Origin: Holacanthus passer
Lineage: Eukaryota > Chordata > Actinopteri > Pomacanthidae
NCBI GenBank assembly: GCA_025331565.1
Contig: JAFREQ010000152.1
Location: forward strand, 744,001 to 808,000
Reading direction: 5' to 3'
Length of the DNA: 64,000 nucleotides
Made by a program: the position numbers and the translations under genes. The notes beneath the pieces are model-generated. The model was not told the DNA's origin. It worked only from the letters and a program-made list of their open reading frames with translations, and ran no database searches. This document shows, in pieces, positions 60,201 to 64,000 of the stretch (its first letter is position 1; each line of letters starts with the position of its first letter).

Positions 60201-60796
60201 GCCCCAAAAAAGCCCAAAATTAGAAAAAGACGTCTTAAACAGCTGTGTCTTTCTGTTTTTCTATCCTCTTTATCATCTAACCACTTATTTGTCTTGGGAA
60301 CAAACTATATGACACTGTGCACAATATTTGAAAACTAACTAATAAAAGGAAACTAATAGTAAACGTAATTTTTTTAGCAGAGCTATTTTGTAGTCAAATA
60401 TTATGATTTTGCTTTGAAATGTGATCAAGGTATTTCCACTTTCGAATTAGCTTTTTTTGACTTTCCAACACAACTTGTAAATGCGTCACTTCAAACAGAG
60501 GCTCTGGTTTGGGCGTCGTCCCAGTAGGAAGTAACTCATCTTGGAGGAATGTACCACTGGAACATCATGTAATATCACATTAATGACTGTATTTTATTTC
60601 TCTTTCAACTCAGGATGACATGACCGACTCCTTGCGGGACTACACAAACCTCCCAGAAGCTGCACCTCTGCTCACGATCCTGGACATGTCGGCCCGTGCC
60701 AAGTATGTTCGAGACGTAGAGGAGATCACGCCGGCCGTAGTGGATCAATTTGTCAGCGACTTCCTGGCTGAAAAGCTCAAACCGGAGCCCATCTAA
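5978..60796 (+). CDS. nxn: nxn (nucleoredoxin), complete coding region in eight exons
   Basis: A thioredoxin-family oxidoreductase of cytosol and nucleus. It binds Dishevelled and restrains Wnt/beta-catenin signalling in a redox-dependent way, and human loss causes recessive Robinow syndrome (family knowledge). The exons are 5978-6286, 47280-47397, 50346-50479, 52650-52750, 52892-52998, 53774-53953, 54500-54624 and 60614-60796, together 1257 bases, 418 aa plus TAA. The central thioredoxin domain has the active site WCPPC at residues 187-191, 17 residues earlier than in human because a Gly/Ala/Pro-rich N-terminal linker present in human is absent. Conserved blocks include EFPWGPKPF, YFSAHW, SFKQYFSEMPWLAVPY, RLNRLYGIQGIPTL, FPWHPRPVLELS and the C-terminal MTDSLRDYTNLPEAAPLL...KLKPEPI. 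An in-frame TGA lies two codons before the ATG. Intron 1 alone is 41 kb. Confidence 0.97.
7788..7811. repeat. (TG)12 microsatellite
   Basis: Twelve uninterrupted TG units. On the minus strand it creates a His-Thr run in a spurious open frame. Confidence 0.95.
8791..8881. repeat. relic of dispersed repeat family 2 (reverse end)
   Basis: The end GATAATGAAAATAATTGTTA is shared with copies near 57440 and 62065 and is the reverse complement of the family's TAACGATTATTTTC-like start. Confidence 0.55.
9270..9298. repeat. (CCT)n microsatellite
   Basis: About nine TCC/CCT units inside a longer pyrimidine tract (9250-9320). Confidence 0.9.
9960..10170. other. CpG-rich patch in nxn intron 1
   Basis: About 200 bp of high G+C with many CpG dinucleotides (for example GGATCGCATCGCGGG and GCGCCCGCTCGCTCGGCTCGC) inside AT-rich intron. 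It could be an intronic regulatory element or alternative promoter; no coding exon with splice sites is recognised. Confidence 0.5.
13671..13990. repeat. dispersed repeat family 5, copy 1
   Basis: Internally repetitive: GCTAAAAGTAA / AATGGATAAACAGTTCAAAT occurs several times (13700, 13732, 13835), followed by AGAAAGGCAAACTT. The copy at 30995-31260 has the same order (GGATAAATGGTTGAAATAACT, then GCAGAAATACAAACTTGACT). Confidence 0.6.
14527..14905. repeat. dispersed repeat family 3, copy 1
   Basis: Begins GGAATAGTGCAACTTTTTGG and includes CTACCAGCACCTCTTAAGC, AAGTGTAAAAGTGAC and GACAAGAAAACAAATACA. The second half is shared, diverged, with 43755-44020. I recognise this type as a common interspersed element of percomorph genomes; its class is uncertain. 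Confidence 0.65.
16280..16402. repeat. dispersed repeat family 4, copy 1 (partial)
   Basis: The segment GTAGAACTGAGGGGAACTGC followed by AGAGTTGGGTG is shared almost exactly with GCAGAACTGAGTTGACCTGC / AGAGTTGGGTG at about 55294. Confidence 0.65.
22035..22588. mobile_element. candidate non-autonomous DNA transposon (MITE-like)
   Basis: About 550 bp bounded by imperfect terminal inverted repeats: the left end reads GTTTTTACACTTTC...CTCTGGTTC and the right end is GAACCAGAGTTCACATGTGAAAAC. No transposase frame is inside. It resembles elements I associate with fish genomes. A target-site duplication was not identified, so the class is open. Confidence 0.45.
22589..30994. other. nxn intron 1, third part
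   Basis: No supportable gene or RNA. It contains a CpG-rich patch at 24310-24640, a short GAGACT tandem near 28950 and scattered poly-T runs; the rest is unremarkable intron. Confidence 0.6.
24310..24640. other. CpG-rich patch in nxn intron 1
   Basis: About 330 bp with a high density of CpG (for example GCCGGGCGGCTGG, GGCGGCCGGCTG and CCGGGCCGCAACGAGC) in AT-rich intron. No exon or splice pair is recognised; it is a candidate regulatory element. Confidence 0.5.
30995..31260. repeat. dispersed repeat family 5, copy 2
   Basis: Contains GGATAAATGGTTGAAATAAC, GTGCAGCTCCTGCTACTCC and the terminal AAAGGTTGGGAACCGCTGAG, a hallmark end of an interspersed fish repeat. It matches the copy at 13671-13990 in order of motifs. 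Confidence 0.65.
31261..39262. other. nxn intron 1, fourth part
   Basis: No supportable gene. Several open frames are present but none has a recognisable domain or splice context. Confidence 0.6.
31784..31802. repeat. A19 homopolymer
   Basis: Nineteen consecutive A. No polyadenylation signal or open frame upstream suggests a processed pseudogene. Confidence 0.95.
39263..39710. repeat. diverged local tandem duplication (about 274-bp period)
   Basis: Unit 1 (39263-39465) and unit 2 (39537-39710) share the same ordered motifs: TTAGTTCTCATCCTAAAAGC / TTAGTCCTCATTCTAAAAGC, AAAACATA...GAAAAATATGA, GCCAAACA-GG-TTATGTT and CTGTATTATTCA / CTTCATTATTCA. The pair is clearly diverged and therefore old. 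Confidence 0.7.
39711..43240. other. nxn intron 1, fifth part
   Basis: No supportable gene. It includes a CT microsatellite listed separately; the rest is unremarkable intron. Confidence 0.6.
40547..40570. repeat. (CT)12 microsatellite
   Basis: Twelve CT units directly after a short CA run. Confidence 0.95.
43241..43287. repeat. perfect 21-bp inverted repeat (hairpin, 5-nt loop)
   Basis: The left arm at 43241-43261 (TGTGTAACTATATAGGCAAG followed by C) is the exact reverse complement of 43267-43287, with loop CTAAT at 43262-43266. Pairing stops at both ends (C-C outside). It would fold into a perfect stem in RNA or DNA. It is shorter than a typical pre-miRNA. A microRNA-like hairpin, a tiny palindromic element or a template-switch mutation are the possibilities. 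Confidence 0.95.
43468..43745. repeat. dispersed repeat family 2, fullest copy
   Basis: Begins GCAGCAACTAACGATTGTTT and continues with CAAATGTCAGAAAATAATGA, TCTGAACAACAGTCCAAATA and CAGTTTATCATTATATC. It ends AGTTAATCAATTATCGAAAT. This is a widespread fish interspersed repeat whose two ends are complementary in character (TAACGATT...AATC-ATTATC). I suspect a hAT-like DNA element; the class is not proven. Confidence 0.7.
43755..44020. repeat. dispersed repeat family 3, copy 2 (3' half)
   Basis: Starts at CACCTACCAGTATGAATTAA and shares ACAAAGTGTAAAA and AGCAAGAAAACAAATAAACA with 14690-14905. It lies directly after a family-2 copy. Confidence 0.6.
44021..47279. other. nxn intron 1, last part
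   Basis: No gene seen. It contains a family-1 repeat at 44946-45323, poly-T tracts at 45527-45551 and a family-unassigned AT-rich end leading into the exon 2 acceptor. Confidence 0.6.
44946..45323. repeat. dispersed repeat family 1, copy A
   Basis: Contains GCATGGATTGCCATTAAAAT, CAGACATTCATGCTCCCCAG, ATGTCCAACACTTTGTTTTA and AATTCCCATCCGCCTCAGCT, then a long tail ending GACATGGCTTTAGATTCTC. The same order of modules occurs at 49763-50243. Confidence 0.75.
47280..47397 (+). CDS. nxn: nxn exon 2
   Basis: The acceptor is TTTCTACAG and the donor AAAG then GTGAGA. The exon encodes residues 104-142 (MKLWNKYKVTSIPSLVFVDA, then TTGKVVCRNGLLVVRDDPK) and ends in phase 1. Confidence 0.96.
47398..50345. 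other. nxn intron 2
   Basis: 2.9 kb. A CCCCAACCACC-type low-complexity stretch is near 47525 and a T15 run at 48211-48225. The last 600 bp before exon 3 are largely a family-1 repeat followed by the pyrimidine tract of the acceptor. No gene seen. Confidence 0.65.
49763..50243. repeat. dispersed repeat family 1, copy B
   Basis: Contains CAGACATTCATGGTCCACAG, GACTTTGGTGATCCCCGGAC, CAACAACTATTGGATATAAA, TTGTCCAACACTTTGGTTTA, ATTCCCATCAGCCCCAGCTG and the end GCTGGCATGGCTGTCGACTC. It reaches within about 100 bp of nxn exon 3. Confidence 0.8.
50346..50479 (+). CDS. nxn: nxn exon 3
   Basis: The acceptor is CTCTCCCAG and the donor TGG then GTGAGT. Residues 143-187, GLEFPWGPKPF through YFSAHW; the intron cuts between the Trp and the first Cys of WCPPC. 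Confidence 0.96.
50480..52649. other. nxn intron 3
   Basis: 2.2 kb separating HW from CPPC. An open frame runs on from exon 3 for about 240 bp without meaning. It carries a repeat relic at 51655-51800. No gene seen. Confidence 0.65.
51655..51800. repeat. LINE-end-like repeat relic
   Basis: The sequence AAGATAAGGCAAGACATGCC followed by TTTATTTGCCCCACAGTGGGG resembles the TTTATT-GATCCCACAGTGGGGAA end common to a fish retroposon type. It is a short, decayed piece; assignment is from recollection. Confidence 0.45.
52650..52750 (+). CDS. nxn: nxn exon 4 (catalytic CPPC)
   Basis: The acceptor is CTCTGTTAG. The exon starts with CPPC (residues 188-191) and continues RSLTRVLVESYR to IVFVSAD. It ends in phase 2 inside an arginine codon; the donor is GTACGA. 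Confidence 0.96.
52892..52998 (+). CDS. nxn: nxn exon 5
   Basis: The acceptor is CACCTCCAG and the donor CAAG then GTATTT. It completes the Arg codon and encodes SEESFKQYFSEMPWLAVPY to RLNRLYGIQ. Intron 4 before it is only 141 bp. Confidence 0.96.
52999..53773. other. nxn intron 5
   Basis: 775 bp, GC-moderate, with a CCCCCCCCACC tract near 53381 and a strong polypyrimidine acceptor. A minus-strand open frame over its end is a shadow of exon 6. Confidence 0.7.
53774..53953 (+). CDS. nxn: nxn exon 6
   Basis: The acceptor is TTTTCCCCCAG and the donor GTGG then GTGAGC. It encodes GIPTLILLDAEGHMITRQG through the FPWHPRP block to EGPCLVLFV, including the cis-proline loop GIPTL. Confidence 0.96.
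53954..54499. other. nxn intron 6
   Basis: 546 bp with no gene or recognisable repeat. The plus-strand frame continuing from exon 6 is meaningless read-through. Confidence 0.7.
54500..54624 (+). CDS. nxn: nxn exon 7
   Basis: The acceptor is TTCCTTCAG and the donor GAG then GTGAGA. Residues 317-358: an acidic linker, then KELIQPIAEK and ETPLLFFVAGE. Confidence 0.96.
54804..54836. repeat. compound (TTA)n(AGT)n microsatellite
   Basis: About five TTA units run directly into five AGT units. Confidence 0.9.
55060..55355. repeat. dispersed repeat family 4, copy 2
   Basis: Contains TTTGGTCTCCACCAACTCCT, GCTGATAAATGCTCCACTAT, CTGCAGAACTGAGTTGACCT and AGAGTTGGGTGATAATTTTC. The last part is shared with 16280-16402. 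Confidence 0.7.
55956..55983. repeat. imperfect (CAG)n tract
   Basis: AGCAGCAGCACCAGCAGCAG continuing into CAGCAGAC, intronic. Confidence 0.85.
56985..57200. repeat. dispersed repeat family 1, copy C (first module)
   Basis: The module ACTATT-GGATGGATTGC-ATGA-ATTTGG occurs twice in tandem (about 57027 and 57131), followed by CAGAGGATGA and GAATGAATCCTAATGACTT. Confidence 0.75.
57375..57462. repeat. dispersed repeat family 2 relic between family-1 modules
   Basis: Contains AATGATTAATTGATTAATCA and ends CAATAATGAAAATAATTGTT, as in the copies near 8860 and 62065. Confidence 0.55.
57463..57578. repeat. dispersed repeat family 1, copy C (second module)
   Basis: TATGAAATGTGCCATAGACA, TCCTCAGGATGAATTGTTAT and ACTAGCGCCATCATCAGGTC match the family-1 order of modules. 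Confidence 0.65.
58764..58777 (-). promoter_or_regulatory. weak CTCF-like site in nxn intron 7
   Basis: Reverse complement CCAGAGGGTGGCAC matches 12 of 14 core CTCF positions, but the two mismatches fall at the usually conserved YA step. It is in reverse orientation relative to the site at 5384. Confidence 0.25.
59915..60110. repeat. inverted partial copy of an interspersed repeat (family 5-like end)
   Basis: CAGGGGTTCCCACGC then a T-run is the inverted form of the AAA-GGTTGGGAACC end seen at 31240, followed by GCAACCCCTTTAAAC. Confidence 0.45.
60614..60796 (+). CDS. nxn: nxn exon 8 and stop
   Basis: The acceptor is TCAACTCAG. It encodes DDMTDSLRDYTNLPEAAPLL to the C-terminal FLAEKLKPEPI (residues 359-418), stop TAA at 60794-60796. 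Confidence 0.97.
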   Translation, partial: DDMTDSLRDYTNLPEAAPLLTILDMSARAKYVRDVEEITPAVVDQFVSDFLAEKLKPEPI

Positions 60797-61280
60797 AGAG
60801 GAAGTCCAAATATAAATTGGACACACTATATGGGACTCACTCCATCATCGAAACCCTGACCTGTTGCTACGCCCCTCACCCTTCCCAGCCTCCCACTATC
60901 TCTCCCACCTCCCCCTGACTTTGTCAGACTGTTAGAGAGATGTCTCACTTTTTACTGACATTTTAACATTTTTTTAGACATGTTCCTCTTTTCATGGAGT
61001 CCTCTTTCTCCTGTGGTGCCTTGCATTGATGATAGTCCCTACAGTAATATATATGGAGATTCTGTTGGTTCTATTTTTTTTTGTTTGTTTTTGGCCTCAA
61101 GAAGTGTTTTTCTTTTTTCACTCGATAGCTTTTCTGAACTCTAGAGAAAACCAGAGATTTACCCAGTGGACCTACTTATTCAGCTGATTCTTTGCTTTGT
61201 GTTTTGTCTGCAAGATCCTTGTTACTTTTGGTTTCTGAATGATGTTGAGAAAGAATAAAAATGCATTTTTACAGTTGCAA
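60797..61280 (+). other. nxn: nxn 3' UTR
   Basis: Runs from the TAA stop to about 20 bases after the first polyadenylation signal (AATAAA, 61254-61259). It contains T-rich stretches. A second AATAAA at 61699-61704 would give a longer form. Confidence 0.65.
61254..61259 (+). terminator. nxn: nxn polyadenylation signal
   Basis: Canonical AATAAA 458 bases after the nxn stop codon, on the coding strand, in a plausible position for the 3' end. Confidence 0.65.
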
Positions 61281-62183
61281 TTCACATGTAGTGCAAATGT
61301 GCTAAACCTCAGTTGGATGTAGCCGTAAGCCCTCATGGCCCTATTTAAAGAAAAAAAACAGTACGACAGGTGCACATACAGTAAAGATCACATTATACTC
61401 GCTTGTAACAGACCAATGACTGATGTTTTAAAGCCCCTGTGTCTTCTTGTGTGTGTTATGATGTGAGTGAAAGTCATCTCTTGCCAGTTAACGGTGGTTC
61501 TCATCTCAAAGTCATTATGAGGATTTTCTGTGAAGGTCCCCCTAATGAAAGGCCAGGTTATTTCTGAAGGCACAAAAATGACATTGGAAAAGTGTTGAAT
61601 GTATAAATCCCTGTATTCTGTTACTTCAGTCATGACTTCTCACACCCATTAAAAATTCACTGGCAAGCACAAAGTTTTGTTCCTTTTTAAGTTCTGTCAA
61701 TAAAGTTAGCTCTTGGATATGTAAAATTCACACGACGCAGTGACTCACCAGTTCCTTTGTAAGAAGTATTTAAATAAGATTTATGCAAATGTTGATTTTA
61801 TTATAGGAGACTCTATGTAGATCGACTCATTTTTGTTCATGTGCAAACTCCATGGGATGAAAGTGCAGTGAGTTCTGCACATTTACATTGATAGGCAATG
61901 TGGCTCCAGATAACAAGTCAACTAACAGTCCAAGGAGAAAAGAAACAACTTTTAAAAGAGCGTTAGCTGTGGTGAAGCTGTGGTGAAGCTAGTGGCCTGA
62001 GCCACAGGGACTTTGTCTTTTATAGACAAATGATTAATCAATAGAATCAGATTAATCAATAATGAAAGTAATTCTTAGATGCAGCCCTAAGAGGAAAACA
62101 CATGAAAAAGGCAAACAAGGCATAAATTCACTGGACATGAATTCAGACAATCATTTTACAAATCCCTGATTGATATTCGGTGT
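61281..62183. other. nxn-mrm3 convergent intergenic spacer
   Basis: About 900 bp between the two convergent polyadenylation signals. It has a tandem TGTGGTGAAGC pair near 61970-61990 and a family-2 relic at 62023-62090. No gene seen. Confidence 0.65.
62023..62090. repeat. relic of dispersed repeat family 2 (reverse end)
   Basis: GACAAATGATTAATCAATAG then CAATAATGAAAGTAATTCTT and GATGCAGCCCTAAGAG, the inverted GCTGCA end of the family. Confidence 0.6.
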
Positions 62184-62189
62184 TTTATT
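62184..62189 (-). terminator. mrm3: mrm3 polyadenylation signal
   Basis: TTTATT on the plus strand, that is AATAAA on the mrm3 strand, 96 bases after its stop codon. Confidence 0.6.
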
Positions 62190-62284
62190 ATTAGCAGAAC
62201 AGAATGTAGAATGGAAATTTACATTATTCTATTTAGTCTGTACTAAGGACACCAGAAGTCACACACTGATAATTAGAGCTAACG

Positions 62285-62892
62285 TCATGAAAACTGCTGC
62301 TTACTTTTAGATTTCCATTTTCCGTCAGATGTCTGCATTAGTTTTAAAAGTTGCTTCCTGCCTTCAAACAGAAGGATACTGGCGGCCATGGCTGAATTTA
62401 AGCTGTCCACATCAGGAACGACAGGAATAAAGAGCCTGTGACCGGCAGTTTTCTCAGCCAACTGGACTGCTTCTAGACTCAGACCCTGCGTCTCTCCACC
62501 AATGACAAGAGCAGTGGGACTCTGAGCCCAACTCTCATGGTACAGCTTTGTGTCCACTCTGGGTAGTGAAAGTCCCTCAAATTCACTATCAGAATCTGAA
62601 TCTGAATCAGAATCAGAATCGTCTTCCTCATAGCGCATTTTCTTGCGATTCGGCCTTGTGCTGACCCAGCCATAGTCTCCTGGTTTGGATGGTTTGTGAG
62701 ACACATTAACTTGTGAATCCTTTGTTTCTTTACTTGTGTCAGCATCACAGCTGCTGTCAGCCACATGGACAGTCACAGCTTTAGGGAGATGCTTTTCGAT
62801 ATCATCCCAGCCCAAGCTGGGATAGATGGGAAGGCGAAAATGTGCACCCATTGCTGCACGCAGAACTTTAGGCTCCCAAGCATCCACGCAAC
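62285..62892 (-). CDS. mrm3: mrm3 last exon
   Basis: The acceptor is CACCGACAG. It encodes GCVDAWEPKVLRAAMGAHFR, the acidic insertion (12-residue Asp-Ser repeat at 62585-62620), and motifs 2 and 3. It ends KQQFS at TGA (62287-62285). Confidence 0.95.
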
Positions 62893-63486
62893 CTGTCGGT
62901 GGAAAAAATAAACAGATTTGAAAAACCACAAGGAAAGAAGCACAGTCATTTTCAAGTTCACTTGTTGACACCTTAATTTAATAACAAGAACATACCCTTG
63001 GTGAGCAGGACATTATGGCAGCCAGCAGCAGCAGCACATCGCAACATAGTCCCAAGGTTTCCAGGGTCTCGGATGTTGTCGCATATAAGGGACAATGGCA
63101 CTGAATGACCTCCATTTGCGAAGTCCAACCGTGATGGGTTCGGGCGAGAAAATATGGCTGCAGAAGAAGAGATTGAAGTCAACAACAACTCAAGCGTATC
63201 TGTGCTTCATAATGATCCATAACAAAATATGTGACCCTCACCGATCACCCCTTGTGGGGCCACAAGGTCAGACCAGATCTTGATGTCCTCAAACTTGACT
63301 TTGACTAGCGTGGCCCTTTTCAGCTTTTCTACAGGCAGCTCTCTGAGCCGATCCACCGTACTGAAGAACACCATCTGTGGGTTGGCACCAGCATCAAGGG
63401 CGTCACAGATCAAACGCCGGCCCTCCAGGAGGATTTTACCTTGGTGCTCCCGAAATGTCCGGGAACGGGCAACACTCACTAACCTC
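62285..63486 (-). CDS. mrm3: mrm3 (mitochondrial rRNA methyltransferase 3, RNMTL1), 3' part, 5' end outside window
   Basis: SpoU-family 2'-O-methyltransferase of mitochondria. Human MRM3 methylates G1370 of 16S mt-rRNA (family knowledge). Three minus-strand exons, 63242-63486, 62996-63157 and 62285-62892, give about 337 C-terminal residues of roughly 420 and join in phase (1, 1). Visible elements in order: the substrate-binding region FREHQGKILLEGRRLICDAL; SpoU motif 1, ICDNIRDPGNLGTMLRCAA; motif 2, ALVIGGETQGLS; motif 3, IPVVPDVDSLNSAMAASILL followed by FEGRKQL. The knot and SAM-binding residues (Asn and Arg of motif 1, Glu of motif 2, SLN of motif 3) are intact. An acidic Ser-Asp repeat is inserted between motifs 1 and 2. 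The first exon (mitochondrial presequence) lies beyond base 64000. It is convergent with nxn. Confidence 0.95.
62996..63157 (-). CDS. mrm3: mrm3 exon with SpoU motif 1
   Basis: The acceptor is TTCTGCAG and the donor AAGG then GTATGT. It encodes the IFSRPNPSRLDF segment, then LICDNIRDPGNLGTMLRCAA to LLTK. Confidence 0.94.
63242..63486 (-). CDS. mrm3: mrm3 exon containing the N-terminal L30e-like RNA-binding region
   Basis: The acceptor is CCTTCAG and the donor ATCG then GTGAGG. It encodes RLVSVARSRTFRE to DLVAPQGVIG, close to human. The first base is the third position of a codon begun in an exon outside the window. Confidence 0.92.
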
Positions 63487-64000
63487 CTGAAGGACAGAGA
63501 TGCAGAGGCAGATGGATTACAGGCAGTGTGACTAATTACCATAAGTATGACTAATATGTTGGAAACATTGTGAATTTCTGAATTATCTGAAGCTATTACA
63601 CCCTACAAGAAGAAAAGGCAGCATCTGAAACTGTCAACTGAGAGTAATGGCTTAAAACTCCATCTTACTAACAGTGTTCAATGCATTTACTCAAGTCCAA
63701 ATAGTATTACCACAATTAATATGATATCTTAAAAGTCCCACATTCAAAGCTTCACTTAAGTGAAAGTATGGATGACAGATTATGAATCTGACAAGACAGT
63801 TGAGGTACTTGACAGTTTCTAATTAACTGTTGATATACTTTGGTCAGTAACAAAAACGTATCCCAGTTCAATACCCAGTCAGACAGGATGCCTTCTCTCA
63901 GTGTTTCTGCTTTGATGTGTAAGCATCATTTTAATGCTTGCACAGCTGGTCAAGGTTGAGCCAATTTAACTATGTTACATACTGATGAATATTTTTATCT
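63487..64000 (-). other. mrm3: mrm3 5' intron, runs off right edge
   Basis: AT-rich, with no recognisable upstream mrm3 coding exon on the minus strand. The transit-peptide exon is expected further right. Confidence 0.6.

Larger units (their letters stand above)
54625..60613. other. nxn intron 7
   Basis: 6 kb between the AGE and DDM codons. It contains a TTA/AGT microsatellite, a CAG tract, and repeats of families 4, 1, 2 and (inverted) 5. The long frame at 55544-56161 has no recognisable domain and overlaps the CAG tract. No gene supported. Confidence 0.65.

Noticed and set aside
1..64000. Search by eye for tRNA or rRNA genes, CRISPR arrays, viral or prokaryotic gene clusters
   Set aside because: None seen; the window is an ordinary vertebrate locus and a tRNA or covariance-model scan was not possible.

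Overview
The window is eukaryotic nuclear DNA from a ray-finned (teleost, probably percomorph) fish. Four recognisable vertebrate genes have GT-AG introns. The proteins resemble the human orthologues closely, and the long introns hold diverged interspersed repeats of the kind common in perciform genomes. Gene names rest on my recollection of the human proteins; no database was searched.

Layout from left to right: (1) the 5' end of kiaa0753 (moonraker/OFIP, a centriolar satellite protein) on the minus strand, four coding exons, running off the left edge; (2) a 692-bp divergent promoter region shared with (3) txndc17 (TRP14) on the plus strand, complete in four exons, 123 aa; (4) nxn (nucleoredoxin) on the plus strand, complete coding region in eight exons, 418 aa, spread over 55 kb because intron 1 is 41 kb long; (5) the 3' part of mrm3 (mitochondrial 16S rRNA 2'-O-methyltransferase) on the minus strand, three exons, running off the right edge and convergent with nxn. 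Junctions were placed by joining reading frames across GT/AG sites; every phase agrees from exon to exon and both complete proteins have the expected length.

The rest is non-coding. Intron 1 of nxn holds no nested gene that I can support. It contains microsatellites, two CpG-rich patches, a diverged tandem duplication, a candidate non-autonomous DNA transposon, a striking 21-bp perfect hairpin, and relics of at least five dispersed repeat families. Several families also occur in introns 2, 3 and 7.

Functionally, txndc17 and nxn are neighbouring same-strand genes that both encode cytosolic thioredoxin-fold oxidoreductases (CPDC and CPPC active sites). kiaa0753 serves the centrosome and cilium, and mrm3 serves mitochondrial ribosome maturation. 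No novel enzymatic or defence system was found. The points most worth a second look are the perfect hairpin, the txndc17-nxn tandem arrangement, and candidate regulatory elements around nxn.
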